DNA of 64,000 bases from Lepidodermella squamata (lineage: Eukaryota; Gastrotricha). The translations under genes and the position numbers were made by a program. Below the pieces are notes generated by a model, which was not told the origin of the DNA, ran no database searches, and was given only the letters and a program-made list of their open reading frames with translations. Positions 1 to 11,305 of this stretch are shown here, piece after piece. The stretch is from the NCBI GenBank assembly GCA_047495785.1, contig JBLDXI010000054.1:1302001-1366000 (forward strand), given 5' to 3'. How positions within the stretch are numbered: the first letter of the stretch is position 1; each line of letters begins with the position of its first letter.

Positions 1-1024
1 GATTTCAACTTCCGCTACTCAAAGCAAGAAGGCGTAACAGATATGTGAATCAGCGCGCTGTCAAAGTTTAATTCAAAGGAAAAGTCCCAGGAGATTCACC
101 CAAGGAAAAGTCAGTGATATGAAAGCATTCGCAACTTGATAACATTTCAAAGGGTCTGAAGCTGTGAATCACTGTGAAGTGCAACAACGTATAGACACGA
201 AAGGGCAGTACTTATCGAACAGCTTTAAAAAAGGTTTTGTATGAGGATACAATTTTTTGAGAAATCTACGCGTCTGTACTATATCGACATCCGCATGGTG
301 TAAATATGATCTTGTCTGAAGCTTAATAATATCTTGACCTAGCATAAAATATTTGCTTTCACACATAAAATAATAATTTTTATAGAATGATTAAAGCTCA
401 AAAACATCGGTTACAAGTGACGAATCCTATTCTAACTTTAATAGACTATAGACTATAGACTACTTAAACGAAAGGCCAAGGCCTAGACAACACATTGAAT
501 GGGCTTCGCAAAGTCAAGTTTTCGATTTTGGGGTCAGTAAAATAGTCACTGTTTGGTTCGTTAGAAATTTGAAGTTTCGCCAGATTTCATCGCATCACTC
601 TTTCAAATGTTATAAAGGCTTTATTGCTGGTGCATCAATGTAGGATGGTTCAACTCCCACCGCATAATGAAAAAATACCCCAATTTTTCTCGCATACAGA
701 GCCTACACCTACATACATGTATGGACATGTCTAACAATGCATCAAATGTCTAACTTTTTCGAAGGACAAAATCAAAAGTGAACACTGAGAGAACCAGGAA
801 ACAAACATGCATAATAAGTCATTTTTTGTCCACATAGCCGGATGTCGGAGCATTGAGTTAGATGCCCGCACGTTTGAGATCATAGGAAAGCTATTTCACA
901 TTAGAAATTAGCTGTTAGCTGCCGCTATATTGAATAAAATCGACTACTAACTGTATGAGCAATCTACGCATTCGAATTAATTATAAACATTAACGTTCAA
1001 TTTCCACTTTGAGGAGCAATAGCC
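1..1024. other. Intergenic DNA and promoter region of receptor gene 1
   Basis: I see no convincing gene here; the short minus-strand frame at 169-366 has no recognisable content. From about 690 to 915 the sequence resembles the stretch before receptor gene 3 (about 7875-8100), including GTCCACAnAGCCGnATGTC and a TTAGCTGTTAGCTG motif (907-920 and 8086-8099). This probably marks the duplicated promoter or 5' region of the two genes. Confidence 0.5.
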
Positions 1025-3529
1025 ATGAATATAGCCACTGCAATAATTAGCATAATTCTGGCATTCGATTTTGAAAGGCTAATGGCCATCAAGCTAAATT
1101 TGTCCTCACCCATACCCGCTCAGATCGCTTCATCGTCCTTCCAGGCGAATGACATAACTCGAAAGCCTTTGAGAATTGTAGCCGCCTGTCATTATGCAGG
1201 TCAGCTGTTCGCATTCGGACCGATTTGTACAGAAGGCATGCGATTCGCCCTCGATTCCGTCAAAAAGCAGCCGAATCTGTTACCGAATTATGAGCTCATC
1301 ATCGAACCATTCGACGATATGGTAAACTTAAATCTCCCTTCAAATACTTGATAACAGTAAAACATTTTAGTGCACAAGACCGCAAGCAGTTTCCAAGTTC
1401 TTGGAAAAGATGAGGCGAAACGATGAAGCTCAAAACAGGCTTCCATTCACAATTGGATCACTATGTACCGCCAATTTCTATGTTGGCCAAATGATGCATC
1501 ACTTCAACTTTGTATCGGTAATCGCGTTACTAATTACTTTATAATTAATCGAACTACTTACATCTAATTTCTATGCAGATAACTGCATTAATGCTGGTTG
1601 AAGAAGGATTTTCTCAGCGAAGGCGGTTTCAGAATTACTTTCCAATCACTGCCAACTACAAAACGCAATTCGATGCTCTAGCAGAATTTATGGCTGCTAT
1701 GAAGTGGCGAAATATCGCCATTGTCTCCGAGGCAAGTGAATTCTACACTCAGCTCGAAACACATTTCGTCACTGTTCTTGAGAAGCGAAACATATCAAGA
1801 GTGTTAAGTATCTCGAAATTTCCCTATACTGCTGGAATTCCAGCCGAGTCCTCTCACATCGAAATGGCAGTTCGAGATATGTTAAAAGTTGAGCCTCGTA
1901 TAATTCTACTTAACACAATAGTGAAAACTCGAGTTATATGCTGGCTGCATCGATTGGGTGTATTTGGACCGAATATCGTGATATTCATATCCTCCCAGCC
2001 CTCCTTTAACATTAACGACCCCGGACGGTTCGATTGGTGTACTAATGACATGCTTCGGGATATCGAACCATGCTTGATTGTGTTCGGGCAAACGAACTAT
2101 GTGAGCTTGAACAAAGGCTATGTTCGCGACTCCCTGGGGAATTCTGGCCTTGATCTAGACTCGATTTTGCTTGGTAGCATAGCTAATCCAACAGTTAGCG
2201 ACTTATGGCTATCAATGCGACAACAGTGCTATGACTCAGTAATGGTTACAGCTCTAGCTCTTAATCGAACTGAAGAACTCCTACAATCTCGAAATCAAAC
2301 GCTGTCTGACTGGGTCACTAACGGCGAGAGATTGAAGTCTGAAGGAGGTTACATCGCTAATATCATGAAAGAGTCGCTTTACACAACCGAAATCCAAGCT
2401 CAGTTTGGAACAGTGAAGTTCGATAAAAAAACTACTTTGAACTCAGAAGGGCAGACTCTTTTCGGAATATTCCAGTACCAGTACTCTACCAACTCAACCT
2501 CTAGCACGTTGGTACCAGTAGGAGAGTACGACATGTTAAAGAAGGAGCTGGCATTCGATTCTAAAAAGTTAATATGGAGAACTCGATCAGGAAACGCGCC
2601 AACCGACTACGTCAAGGTGATAAACGTCTTGCAGCCGTTGATACCAAAGGAAGCTTTCATTGCCCTAGATATCCTAACAAGCATTGAGCTCTTAATCGTT
2701 ATAATTCGCGTATTCACACTTGGCATCAAGCTCCACCTCTCTAAGGAAAATTCTATAGTCTATGTGGGCGATATTTTGATTTTGATTTCAGTGCTAGTTC
2801 AACCCCTGGAATATATCGATAATTTGTCTACCCACTGCATGTCGTCCAACTCCATCCTGGTAATCGGTAGTGGAGCGATTCTTGTTGGGCTATGGGTTAA
2901 ACTTGAACTAGCTGGGTTTTTGTTCAGGCAAGAGCTGAAATTCAGATCCAGAACAAAAAGTAGCTCGTTAGCTACGCCAGCTAACCAGTCCGCTCGAGTT
3001 AAATATTATCGATTCAAAATTTATTTAAGCCTCCTCGCAGTTTCGCTGCTGGTTCTAGTGTCCATTTTAGTTGCGATCATGTTCTCATGCGATCCGATGA
3101 CATCAGAAAAGATCAGCGGTGAAATTATGTTATTGGCAGACGATATTTCAATTGTTTTTCGCAAAATCGCGCCGCAATGCAATTTGGGGAATTCATTAGC
3201 AACAACTGTTATTATTCCTATACTTCTTCTCACCTATGCTTGCATTGTCATCCGAGCAGGATTGCTGTCTCTTACATTAAAAACGGTGAGTGTAAAAGGC
3301 CCTTCTCCAGAGGTAAAGTTAACCCTTTTTGATATAGAAATGGTTCAAAGAAATTCGAGGTCTCAGCAACGTTATCCGCTGCTTCTACGCAACGCTTTTA
3401 GCAGCGGCCTGTGGAGGCGTCGTGGCAGGTGCAATTTTCACCAGCCAAGCGAACCAACGAGCTGCAACATCTGCCACAATCATCGCATGCGTCGCGATAA
3501 ATCTGAGCAGCTTTCTGCTGCAAACATAG
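1025..3529 (+). CDS. GABA-B-like class C G-protein-coupled receptor, gene 1 (4 exons)
   Basis: Exons 1025-1321, 1371-1517, 1579-3289 and 3360-3529 give about 774 residues. A signal peptide (MNIATAIISIILAF) leads into a Venus-flytrap ligand-binding domain (about residues 30-460; RRFQNYFPI, MKWRNIAIVSE and FGPNIVIFIS match the GABA-B/ANF-receptor fold). Seven membrane segments run from about 508 to 771. The TM3-side Cys (HCMSS) and the second-loop CDP...QC, which form the class C disulphide, are present. There is no Cys-rich linker, as in GABA-B receptors, and only about 3 residues follow TM7, so no coiled coil or signalling tail. The exon 3/4 donor is taken at the second GT (3290) because only this keeps frame into the TM6 exon (VIRCFYATLLAA); the acceptor (AG at 3358-3359) is inferred from genes 2 and 3. 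Ligand unknown. Confidence 0.85.
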
Positions 3530-5180
3530 ATATCATTGAAAAGAAATCGCGGAGATCTCCCCGGAAAAGTTGGAATAAAAACACCCTGAGATTCAGTTTT
3601 GACTCTTTCCTACTACACATGCGGTGCACGTACTGTCAGCAAAGGTTCTTGATTGAATCATCAACTTCAGATTTTAATAATGGATGAATCAACGCTCGAT
3701 ATTCAGCGATTTCCAGAAAATCTATGAAAATTCATTCAAGTTAGCTCCCAGTATCCAGTTGTAGAGCTCGATCTGGACTTCACGGACCACTAAATAACTG
3801 CTTCAATTTCGATTTTGCAAGTGGTGTCAATTCATTTTTTTTTGCAATCGCAAAGCTTTCTTTTTTCGATTGTGGTGTTCGATATTGATTTGGAAATTGA
3901 CTTATAAGGCATATGAGGACAGATAGAAAGAAGATGTATAATGAAGCTGAAGCAATGGCAATACGAAGCCTTTGTAGGCTTATAGGTTTTAAGCGATGCG
4001 ATCTGCACTTCAAATACTTGAAATCGCAACCAATTAAGCAATTGCCTTTTTCTTCAATAATTAACAATGTGTCTCAAAACAGGTTTGTTATGTTACGTTC
4101 ACAAACTGCTTCGAGGACATGTCCGAAGTTTCAGCCTCCAAAGATTCGTAATCGCTCTCGGAAGTTAGAAACGCGCGCGCGGCCATTTGACCGCGCGAGG
4201 TAGGGCGACGACATAAATCAACTGTTCCTGTGGAAGTGACTTTTATTTGATTTGATTTGATTTGACTCAGAAAAAGATCGGGCTATTTTTCTAAGTGACA
4301 ATTCAGAAATCGACTATTGACTATTACTACCCGTCTGATCAGCCAAACGGCGCCGTTTGGAAAACAGGCGGCCGAAATAGACGGCGCTGAAAATGGATAA
4401 TGCCGCCTGATTCGGCCGTCTGACTTGGTGCCGGTTCCGGTGCCGGTGCCGGTAGTGATAAAAAGTCACGGAGCAATATAAAACGCATACAATACGATGC
4501 ATGTATTATGCATAGCTTTTCCATGCATGCGCCATGCTATGCATAAACATGCATATGCTCATTTTTTTTATCCTGGGCCACCTGTTTTTCCAAACGACGC
4601 TGATTGGCTTATCAGACGGGTATATTAAATATGATCACGTCCGCCGGCTGAATCAGTCGTCCTGCTTCAGCGGGCATGTTTGCCGGCTGATTCAGACGGC
4701 GGGCATGATCCTATAATTGATTCTCAGCTTCACTTCGTGATATTCAGAGGACTGACTTGAAAAGCCTGACGAGCTTTACAAGCTCGAAAGCCCACATCGA
4801 ACGCCACACAGTTATTCATGACAGTAAGCTCTGTTTAAGTTTTTTACATTCTTTCCTCTTGGATCATGCCCGCTTTTGCAAACTCAGACGTAACATCCTA
4901 AAATCTGTCCTGAAAAGTCAAGTTGAAAGTGGAAAATGTCTGTTAGAAATACTATTTTTCGCTTGGCGCGGCGATAATTACCCCTTAATCATGGCGTTAA
5001 TCATGGCGGCTTCTTGTCACCATAGTCCATTTCGATTAGTCTATAGTCGAGCGCAGTCACGTTCACCATCCCGAGCCATGAGTTATATAGCCAGGCTAAC
5101 TTGACAAAATCGTTCATTCGAACTCAAGCTATATACCCATAGATATAATTCAGTCTGAATTATATCTATGTATATACCTA
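3530..5180. other. Spacer between receptor genes 1 and 2
   Basis: No gene is supported. The spacer holds a short TTTGA tandem array (about 4246-4265), the MITE at 4330-4620 (listed separately) and, next to it, a second short imperfect palindrome of GCCGGCTGAnTCAG units (about 4632-4713). The small open frames elsewhere have no recognisable content. Confidence 0.6.
4330..4620. mobile_element. 291-bp MITE with ~45-bp terminal inverted repeats and TA target duplication
   Basis: The left end (from CCCGTCTGAT at 4330) and the reverse complement of the right end (to 4620) match over about 45 bp with roughly six mismatches and one indel. TA lies directly outside both ends (4328-4329 and 4621-4622). 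The interior is non-coding, with a GGTGCC/GGTTCC tandem array and several ATGCAT palindromes. TA duplication and small size suggest a non-autonomous element mobilised by a Tc1/mariner- or Harbinger-type transposase. Its ends do not match the mariner element at 37827, so that element is not its source. Confidence 0.75.
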
Positions 5181-7760
5181 ATGGCACATGTATTTTCCTT
5201 AGTCATCTCACTCAGCTTTCAGCTGATGATGAGCAACGGGAAAATACCTTTATCAAGCCCGATTCCTTCTGTTGTAAAATCATCTTACCCGTCTCCTTCC
5301 GTGGAATCGCTGAAAATTATCGCTGGATGTCATTACGCAGGTCAACTCTTTGCATTCGGACCCATCTGTACTGAAGGTATGAAATACGCTCTGGACAGCG
5401 TGAAACGAACTCCCAGCTTGCTCTCAGGCTACGAATTAGAAATCGAGCCATATGACGACATGGTAGTCCATAAATTCTTTTTGTACTATTATCCAATAAC
5501 CTGATATATTTTCAGTGCGTGAGACCCCTGGCTGTAGCAAAGTTCATGGAGCAAATGTTCCGGAATGACCAAGTCAAAAACAGGTTTCCGTTCGCTATCG
5601 GATCCGTTTGCACCGGAAATCTCTACGTCGGCCAGCTGATGCAGCATTTCAACTTCATTGGGGTCATTCAAACATAAAAATGTGAGCAAAGCAAATTTAA
5701 CTTGAATTGTATGTTTAGGTTACCATGCTAATGCTCGTCAATGAAGGATTCAGGCAGCGAAACAGATTTCGAAACTACTTTCCTCTAGCGTCGGATCTCT
5801 CAACGACTTATGACTGCTTGATGGAATTTTGTTCTGCTATGGATTGGCGCAGAATTGCTATAATTTCGGAGAACAGCGACTTCTACCATCAACTTGAACG
5901 CGAATTCATTTCCAAGCTGGAAAAGCGGAATTCCTCAGATATCATCGGAATTTTCAAATTTCCCTATACCACAGGCGTTCCCCCAGAATCGAGCCACGTG
6001 GAATTAGCTGTCAAGGAAATGTTACCTCATGATCCAAGAATAATAGTTGTAAACACCGTGATCCCAGTTCGCGTTCTCTGTTGGCTTCATCGAGCCAAAC
6101 TGTTTGGACCGAATATAGTTATATTTATCTCGACACTGCCAGCTCTGACTGTTGATGATCCCCTTAGATATGACTGGTGTACTCCGGCCATGATTCGAGA
6201 CTTACAATCAAGTGTAATCGCATACGGCCAAACAAACTCTGTTACTTTGAATCAAGGGGATGTCAAGGACTCACTCGGAAATTCAGGCCACGATCTGGAT
6301 AGAACTTTATTGGATGGTATTGAGAATCCAACTTCAAAAGATATCTGGCAGTCTATGCGCCACTACTGCTACGATAATACAATGCACGCAGCGTTAGTTT
6401 TAAATGAAACCGAGACTTTGCTGCGGCGCCGGAACCAAACTCTTTCCGACTGGGTGACTACAGGGAGTCTGTTCAAAGCCCATGGATCTGACATAGTGGC
6501 TATCATGAAACAAGCCATTTTCAATGTCAAGGCTCAGGCTAACTTTGGAACGATATCTTTTGACGAGAGAACAACTCTCAACACTGGCGGTCGAACTTTG
6601 ATGGGAATATTCCAGTATCAGAACCAACAAAATTACACCGGTTATACGGCCGTCCACATTGCCGAATATAACACGCTGACAAAACAGCTGAGCATGGATA
6701 AAAATAAGTTGAAATGGGGAACAGCAACAGGCAATGCACCTCGTGACTCCTTAAAGATAATAGACCTCGAAATGCCCGTGATACCCTGGGAAGGCTACAT
6801 ATCTATAACAGTAATATCGGCTATTGGAGTAGTGTTGGTTTTCAATGAAAAAGTTCGATTGGCGATCAAACTGAAAAACTCGTGGGTGACGATTGACGCC
6901 GTTACTTTAGCCCTAACATCAGGCGATATCTTTCTGTTAATATCAAACTTACTTCAAACGCCGGAAAATCCAAAGTTCCTGCACATCAATTGCATGATCT
7001 CTTACTTTTTCTTGCTGCTCGGGGTGAACGGGATTTTACTCGGATTTTGGATCAAATTAGAAGCAGCAGGTTATCTTTTCCGATCAGATTTTCAAACCAA
7101 ATCAAGGAGTAGAAGTGCACTAGGGACGATGAGATCAACAAATGATATTGACTTCAAGGGGTTTACAAAACGTCTGATTTTTGCCGCTTGCGGAATAGCT
7201 TGCGTGATATCTGGTCTATTTATCGTAATGCTCGCTTTAGATCCTGTTTCAAGAATAGCCAAGGTAAGCACGACTCTTACTTCAGAGCGAGATAGTTCCT
7301 TCGCATATCGAATTATATCCTATGAATGCGAATTCGGTGGGGATGCAGTCACTGACGTTGCCGTAGCAATCATTTTCGCTGCGTATGGATCTATAATCTT
7401 GAGAGCAGGGTTTCTCTCGTTCACTTTGAAATCGGTGAGTTTCTTCCTGTTTTATCCTAAAATAGCTTTCAAGTCATTTGTGTCCCTAAGAAACGTTTCG
7501 ATGAAATTCGAGACTTGCAAAACATCATAAGGTGCTTCTACGCAACTTTGGTCGCTGCGATATGCGGAGGTGTTACCGCTGGTGCAGTGTTCACGAGCCA
7601 GGAAAATCGAAGCATTACAATAGCAGCTACTGTTATCGCCTGCGTCATTTTAAATCTCATTTGTGTATCAAGCGTGAGGACGACGCAAATCACCGTCACC
7701 CTGCGAGCAAGCCTCGCCCGTCAGAGGAGATCATTTGGTGCCCTTACAAGAGCTTTATAG
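5181..7760 (+). CDS. GABA-B-like class C receptor, gene 2 (4 exons)
   Basis: Exons 5181-5462, 5516-5662, 5719-7438 and 7513-7760. Exon 2 is exactly 49 codons, as in genes 1 and 3. The start was chosen because MAHVFSLVISLSFQLMMS is a short signal-like leader directly before the conserved SSPIPS block. The ectodomain has the same flytrap motifs (MDWRRIAIISE, FGPNIVIFIS) and the membrane region follows WEGYISITVI. After TM7 (ATVIACVILNLICV) there is a basic tail of about 35 residues (RASLARQRRS), longer than in gene 1. This is the most diverged of the three tandem copies. The intron 2 donor is a weak GGG|GTCATT, supported only by frame and by the paralogue boundary. Confidence 0.85.
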
Positions 7761-8200
7761 TGCATAATTGGCAATTCAATCATAAAAACTACTTTAGATC
7801 TCAGATCTCAGATCTCATATTGCATCAAGACATTTCAGCTCGAACACCGAAATAGAAACAGGGAAATAAAACCTTCGCGCATTCTCGCATATGTACCACA
7901 CAAATGGATAAGTATAAAAATGAATCAAATGTCAAACTCCTGGACACATTTGATACTGAACACCGCGAGAATCGGTAACGGAAAAAACAAGCAAGTCCTT
8001 TTAGTCCACACAGCCGAATGTCAGATGCTAGAGTTAAATGCCCTCGTGACTGAGATCACGTAGGACCTATCCCGCAGTTGTAATTAGCTGTTAGCTGTCT
8101 AGAATAACATCGATATCTTGGTGTAATAGCCATTCACGCATTCAAATCATTAACAAGTATTACCTTGAAGGTTAAATTTCCAAGTATAGGAGCACTAGCA
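7761..8200. promoter_or_regulatory. Putative promoter/5' region of receptor gene 3
   Basis: A short AGATCTC tandem array lies at about 7798-7818. From about 7875 to 8100 the sequence parallels the region before gene 1, including the TTAGCTGTTAGCTG motif. No TATA box or other factor site is claimed. Confidence 0.4.
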
Positions 8201-10799
8201 ATGAAAATAAGCCTTACAATAATAAGCATCATTCTGGCATTTGGTTTCCGAAGACTGGAAGCAGACAAACTAACTTTTTCCTCGCCAATACCCGCACAGA
8301 TCGTTTCGTCGTCTTTCCAGGCAAATGACACAACTCGAAAGCCTTTGAGAATTGTAGCCGCCTGTCATTATGCAGGTCAGTTATTCGCTTTTGGGCCGAT
8401 CTGTACAGAAGGCATGCGATTCGCTCTCGATTCCGTCAAAAAGCAGCCGAATCTGTTACCGAATTATGAGCTCATCATCGAACCATTCGATGACATGGTA
8501 AAATTTGATCTCCCTCAAAATACTTGATAACAATCAAACATTTTAGTGCACAAGACCGCAAGCAGTTTCCAAGTTCTTGGAAAAGATGAGGCGGAACGAT
8601 GAAGCTCAAGACAGGCTTCCATTCACAATTGGATCACTATGTACCGGCAATTTCTATGTCGGCCAAATGATGCATCACTTCAACTTTGTTTCGGTAATCG
8701 TTACTAATTAGTTAAAAACAGTTTGGACTGTATCAAATGTCTATACAGATAACTGCATTAATGCTGGTTGAAGAAGGATTTTCTCAGCGAAGACGCTTTC
8801 AGAATTACTTTCCAATCACTGCAAACTACAAAACGCAATTCGATGCTCTAGCAGAGTTTATGGCTGCTATGAAGTGGCGAAATATCGCCATTGTCTCCGA
8901 GGCAAGTGAATTCTACACGCAGCTCGAAACACATTTCGTCACTGTTCTTGAGAAGCGAAACATATCAAGAGTGTTGAGTATCTCAAAATTCCCCTATACT
9001 GCTGGAATTCCGGCCGAGTCCTCTCACGTCGAAATGGCAGTTCGAGATATGATGAAAGTTGACCCTCGCATAATCCTACTCAACACTGTCGTTAAAACTC
9101 GAGTTATATGCTGGCTGCATCGACTGGGCGTATTTGGACCGAATATAGTGATATTCATATCGTCCCAGCCCTCCTTTAGCATTAACGACCCAGGAAGGTT
9201 TGATTGGTGCACTAATGATATGCTTCGGGATATCGAACCAAGTTTAATTGTATTTGGGCAAACTAACTACGTTAGCTTGAGCATAGGCTATGTTCGCGAC
9301 TCCCTGGGGAATTCTGGGCTTGATCTAGACTCGATTTTGCTTGGTAGCATAGTTAATCCGACAGTTAGCGACGTATGGCTATCAATGCGACATCAATGCT
9401 ATGACTCAGTCATGATCACAGCTCTAGCTCTGAATCGAACTGAAGAACTTCTCCGATCTCGAAATCAGACATTGTCTGATTGGGCCACTAATAGCGAGAG
9501 GTTCAAGTCTGATGGGAGTAACGTTGCAAATGTCATGAAAGAATCGCTTTACACAACCGAAATTCAAGCTCAGTTTGGAACAGTAAAGGTCGATAGGAAA
9601 ACTACTCTGAATACTGAAGGGAAGACTCTTATCGGGATATTCCAGTACCAGTACTCTACCAACTCAACCTCTAGCACGTTGGTACCAGTAGGAGAGTACG
9701 ACATGTTAAAGAAGGAGCTGGCGTTCGATTCAAAGAAGTTGATATGGAGAACTCGATCAGGAAACCCACCAACCGACTATGTCAAGGTGATAAACGTGTT
9801 GCAACCCCTGATACCAAGGGAAGGTTTCATAGCTCTCGATACTCTAGCAAGTATTGAGCTCTTAATAGTTATCATTCGCGTAACCGCTCTTGGCATCAGG
9901 TTCCATCTCTCTACTGAAAATTGTCTGGTATACTGCGGCGATATTCTGATTTTGATTTCAGTGCTAGTCCAACCCCTTGAATTTATCGGTAATTTGTCTA
10001 CCCTTTGCATGCTGTCCAACTCCTTCCTGATAATCGGTAGTGGAGCGATTCTTGTTGGGCTATGGGTTAAACTTGAACTAGCTGGGTTTTTGTTCAGGCA
10101 AGAGCTAAAATTCAGATCCAGAACAAAAAGTAGCTCGTTAGCTACGCCAGCTACCCAATCATCTCGGGTTGAATACTTTCGGGTCAAATTGTATTTGAGC
10201 CTTGTCGCATGTTTACTCCTAGCTGTGGTGTCCGTTTTAGTTGCAATCATGTTTTCATGTGATCCTATGGCATCGGAAAAAGTCCGTGGTGAAATTCTGT
10301 TATCGGCGGACGATATTTCAGTTGTTTTCCGCAAAATCAACCCGCAATGCAATTTGGGAAATTCATTAGCAACAACTGTTATTATTCCAATTATTCTCTT
10401 CATGTATGCCTGTATTGTCATCAGAGCAGGTTTATTGTCACTGACATTGAAAACCGTGAGTTTCAAAAGACATTTTCCAGCTTGAAAGTTAACCCTCTTT
10501 TGATATAGAAATGGTTCGAAGAAATTCGAGATCTTAGTAATGTTATCCGCTGCTTCTACGCATCGCTTTTAGCAGCGGCCTGTGGAGGCGTCGTGGCAGG
10601 TGCAATTTTCACTAGCCAAGCAAACCAACGGACTGCAACGTCAGCCACAATTATCGCGTGCGTCGCGATAAATCTGAGTAGCTTTTTGCTGCAGAGATCG
10701 AACTTGGAAAACGTGTCAGCTCAACACGCACAATCAAGCCGCCGCCGCCATTCTGCGCGTGGTAGATTCGCAGCTGTGACTAGCCAATTTGAAACTTGA
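8201..10799 (+). CDS. GABA-B-like class C receptor, gene 3 (4 exons), close duplicate of gene 1
   Basis: Exons 8201-8497 (99 codons), 8547-8693 (49 codons), 8749-10459 (1711 bp) and 10531-10799. The first three exons have the same lengths as in gene 1. I place the start at MKISLTIISIILAFGF, which aligns with gene 1's leader, rather than at an upstream in-frame codon. Flytrap domain, seven membrane segments and the class C disulphide cysteines are all present. The two proteins are nearly identical over long stretches but patchy in TM1-TM4. The tails differ: gene 1 stops right after TM7, while gene 3 continues with RSNLENVSAQ and an Arg-rich segment to 10799. AATAAA signals lie at about 10840-10858. 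Confidence 0.88.
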
Positions 10800-11305
10800 A
10801 ACGAATGGAGTATCCCGGAAGAATATAATGTTTGATGTTTGAAATAAACAGACAATAAAATGTCGAAATTCTTCGATATCGTACCTCTTCGATACCGCAA
10901 GATGGGACATTCAACCAACATTTATTTAAAAATGTCTCAAAATTCACTGCTTATTTATGAGCTTAAAGCATTGTTTTCATTGCCCCTGTCGTTTTCAAGA
11001 AAAATAATTGAAAATTGTGGCTAATTTTAACGGCCTGTCCGTGTAGCTGACGAAATTGCGCCCACGTGCATGAATCGTGACTTTGCCCAAAACAATTACC
11101 TAATATTTCACACGAGATAGCATAAAACTCGAATTTCATCGCGTTGAACTCAACGTCTTTATTGAGATCAGAAATGAAAAGACATTTAGATTCCGAGGAG
11201 CGATTCTATCAACAGTCTATCAGCTGAAACGCCTCGTTTGTCGGAAATAAAAAACATTACCGAGTCTTTTCTTGAGAACACTAGGAGAATACATTTACGG
11301 ATGGA
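10800..11305. other. Convergent intergenic region
   Basis: This lies between the 3' ends of receptor genes 3 (plus) and 4 (minus). It holds the likely 3' UTR of gene 3 (AATAAA near 10840-10858) and AT-rich DNA towards gene 4. No coding feature is seen. Confidence 0.6.

Noticed and set aside
9777-10466. 229-codon minus-strand frame
   Set aside because: Exact shadow of receptor gene 3 exon 3, which has strong homology and splice support on the other strand.
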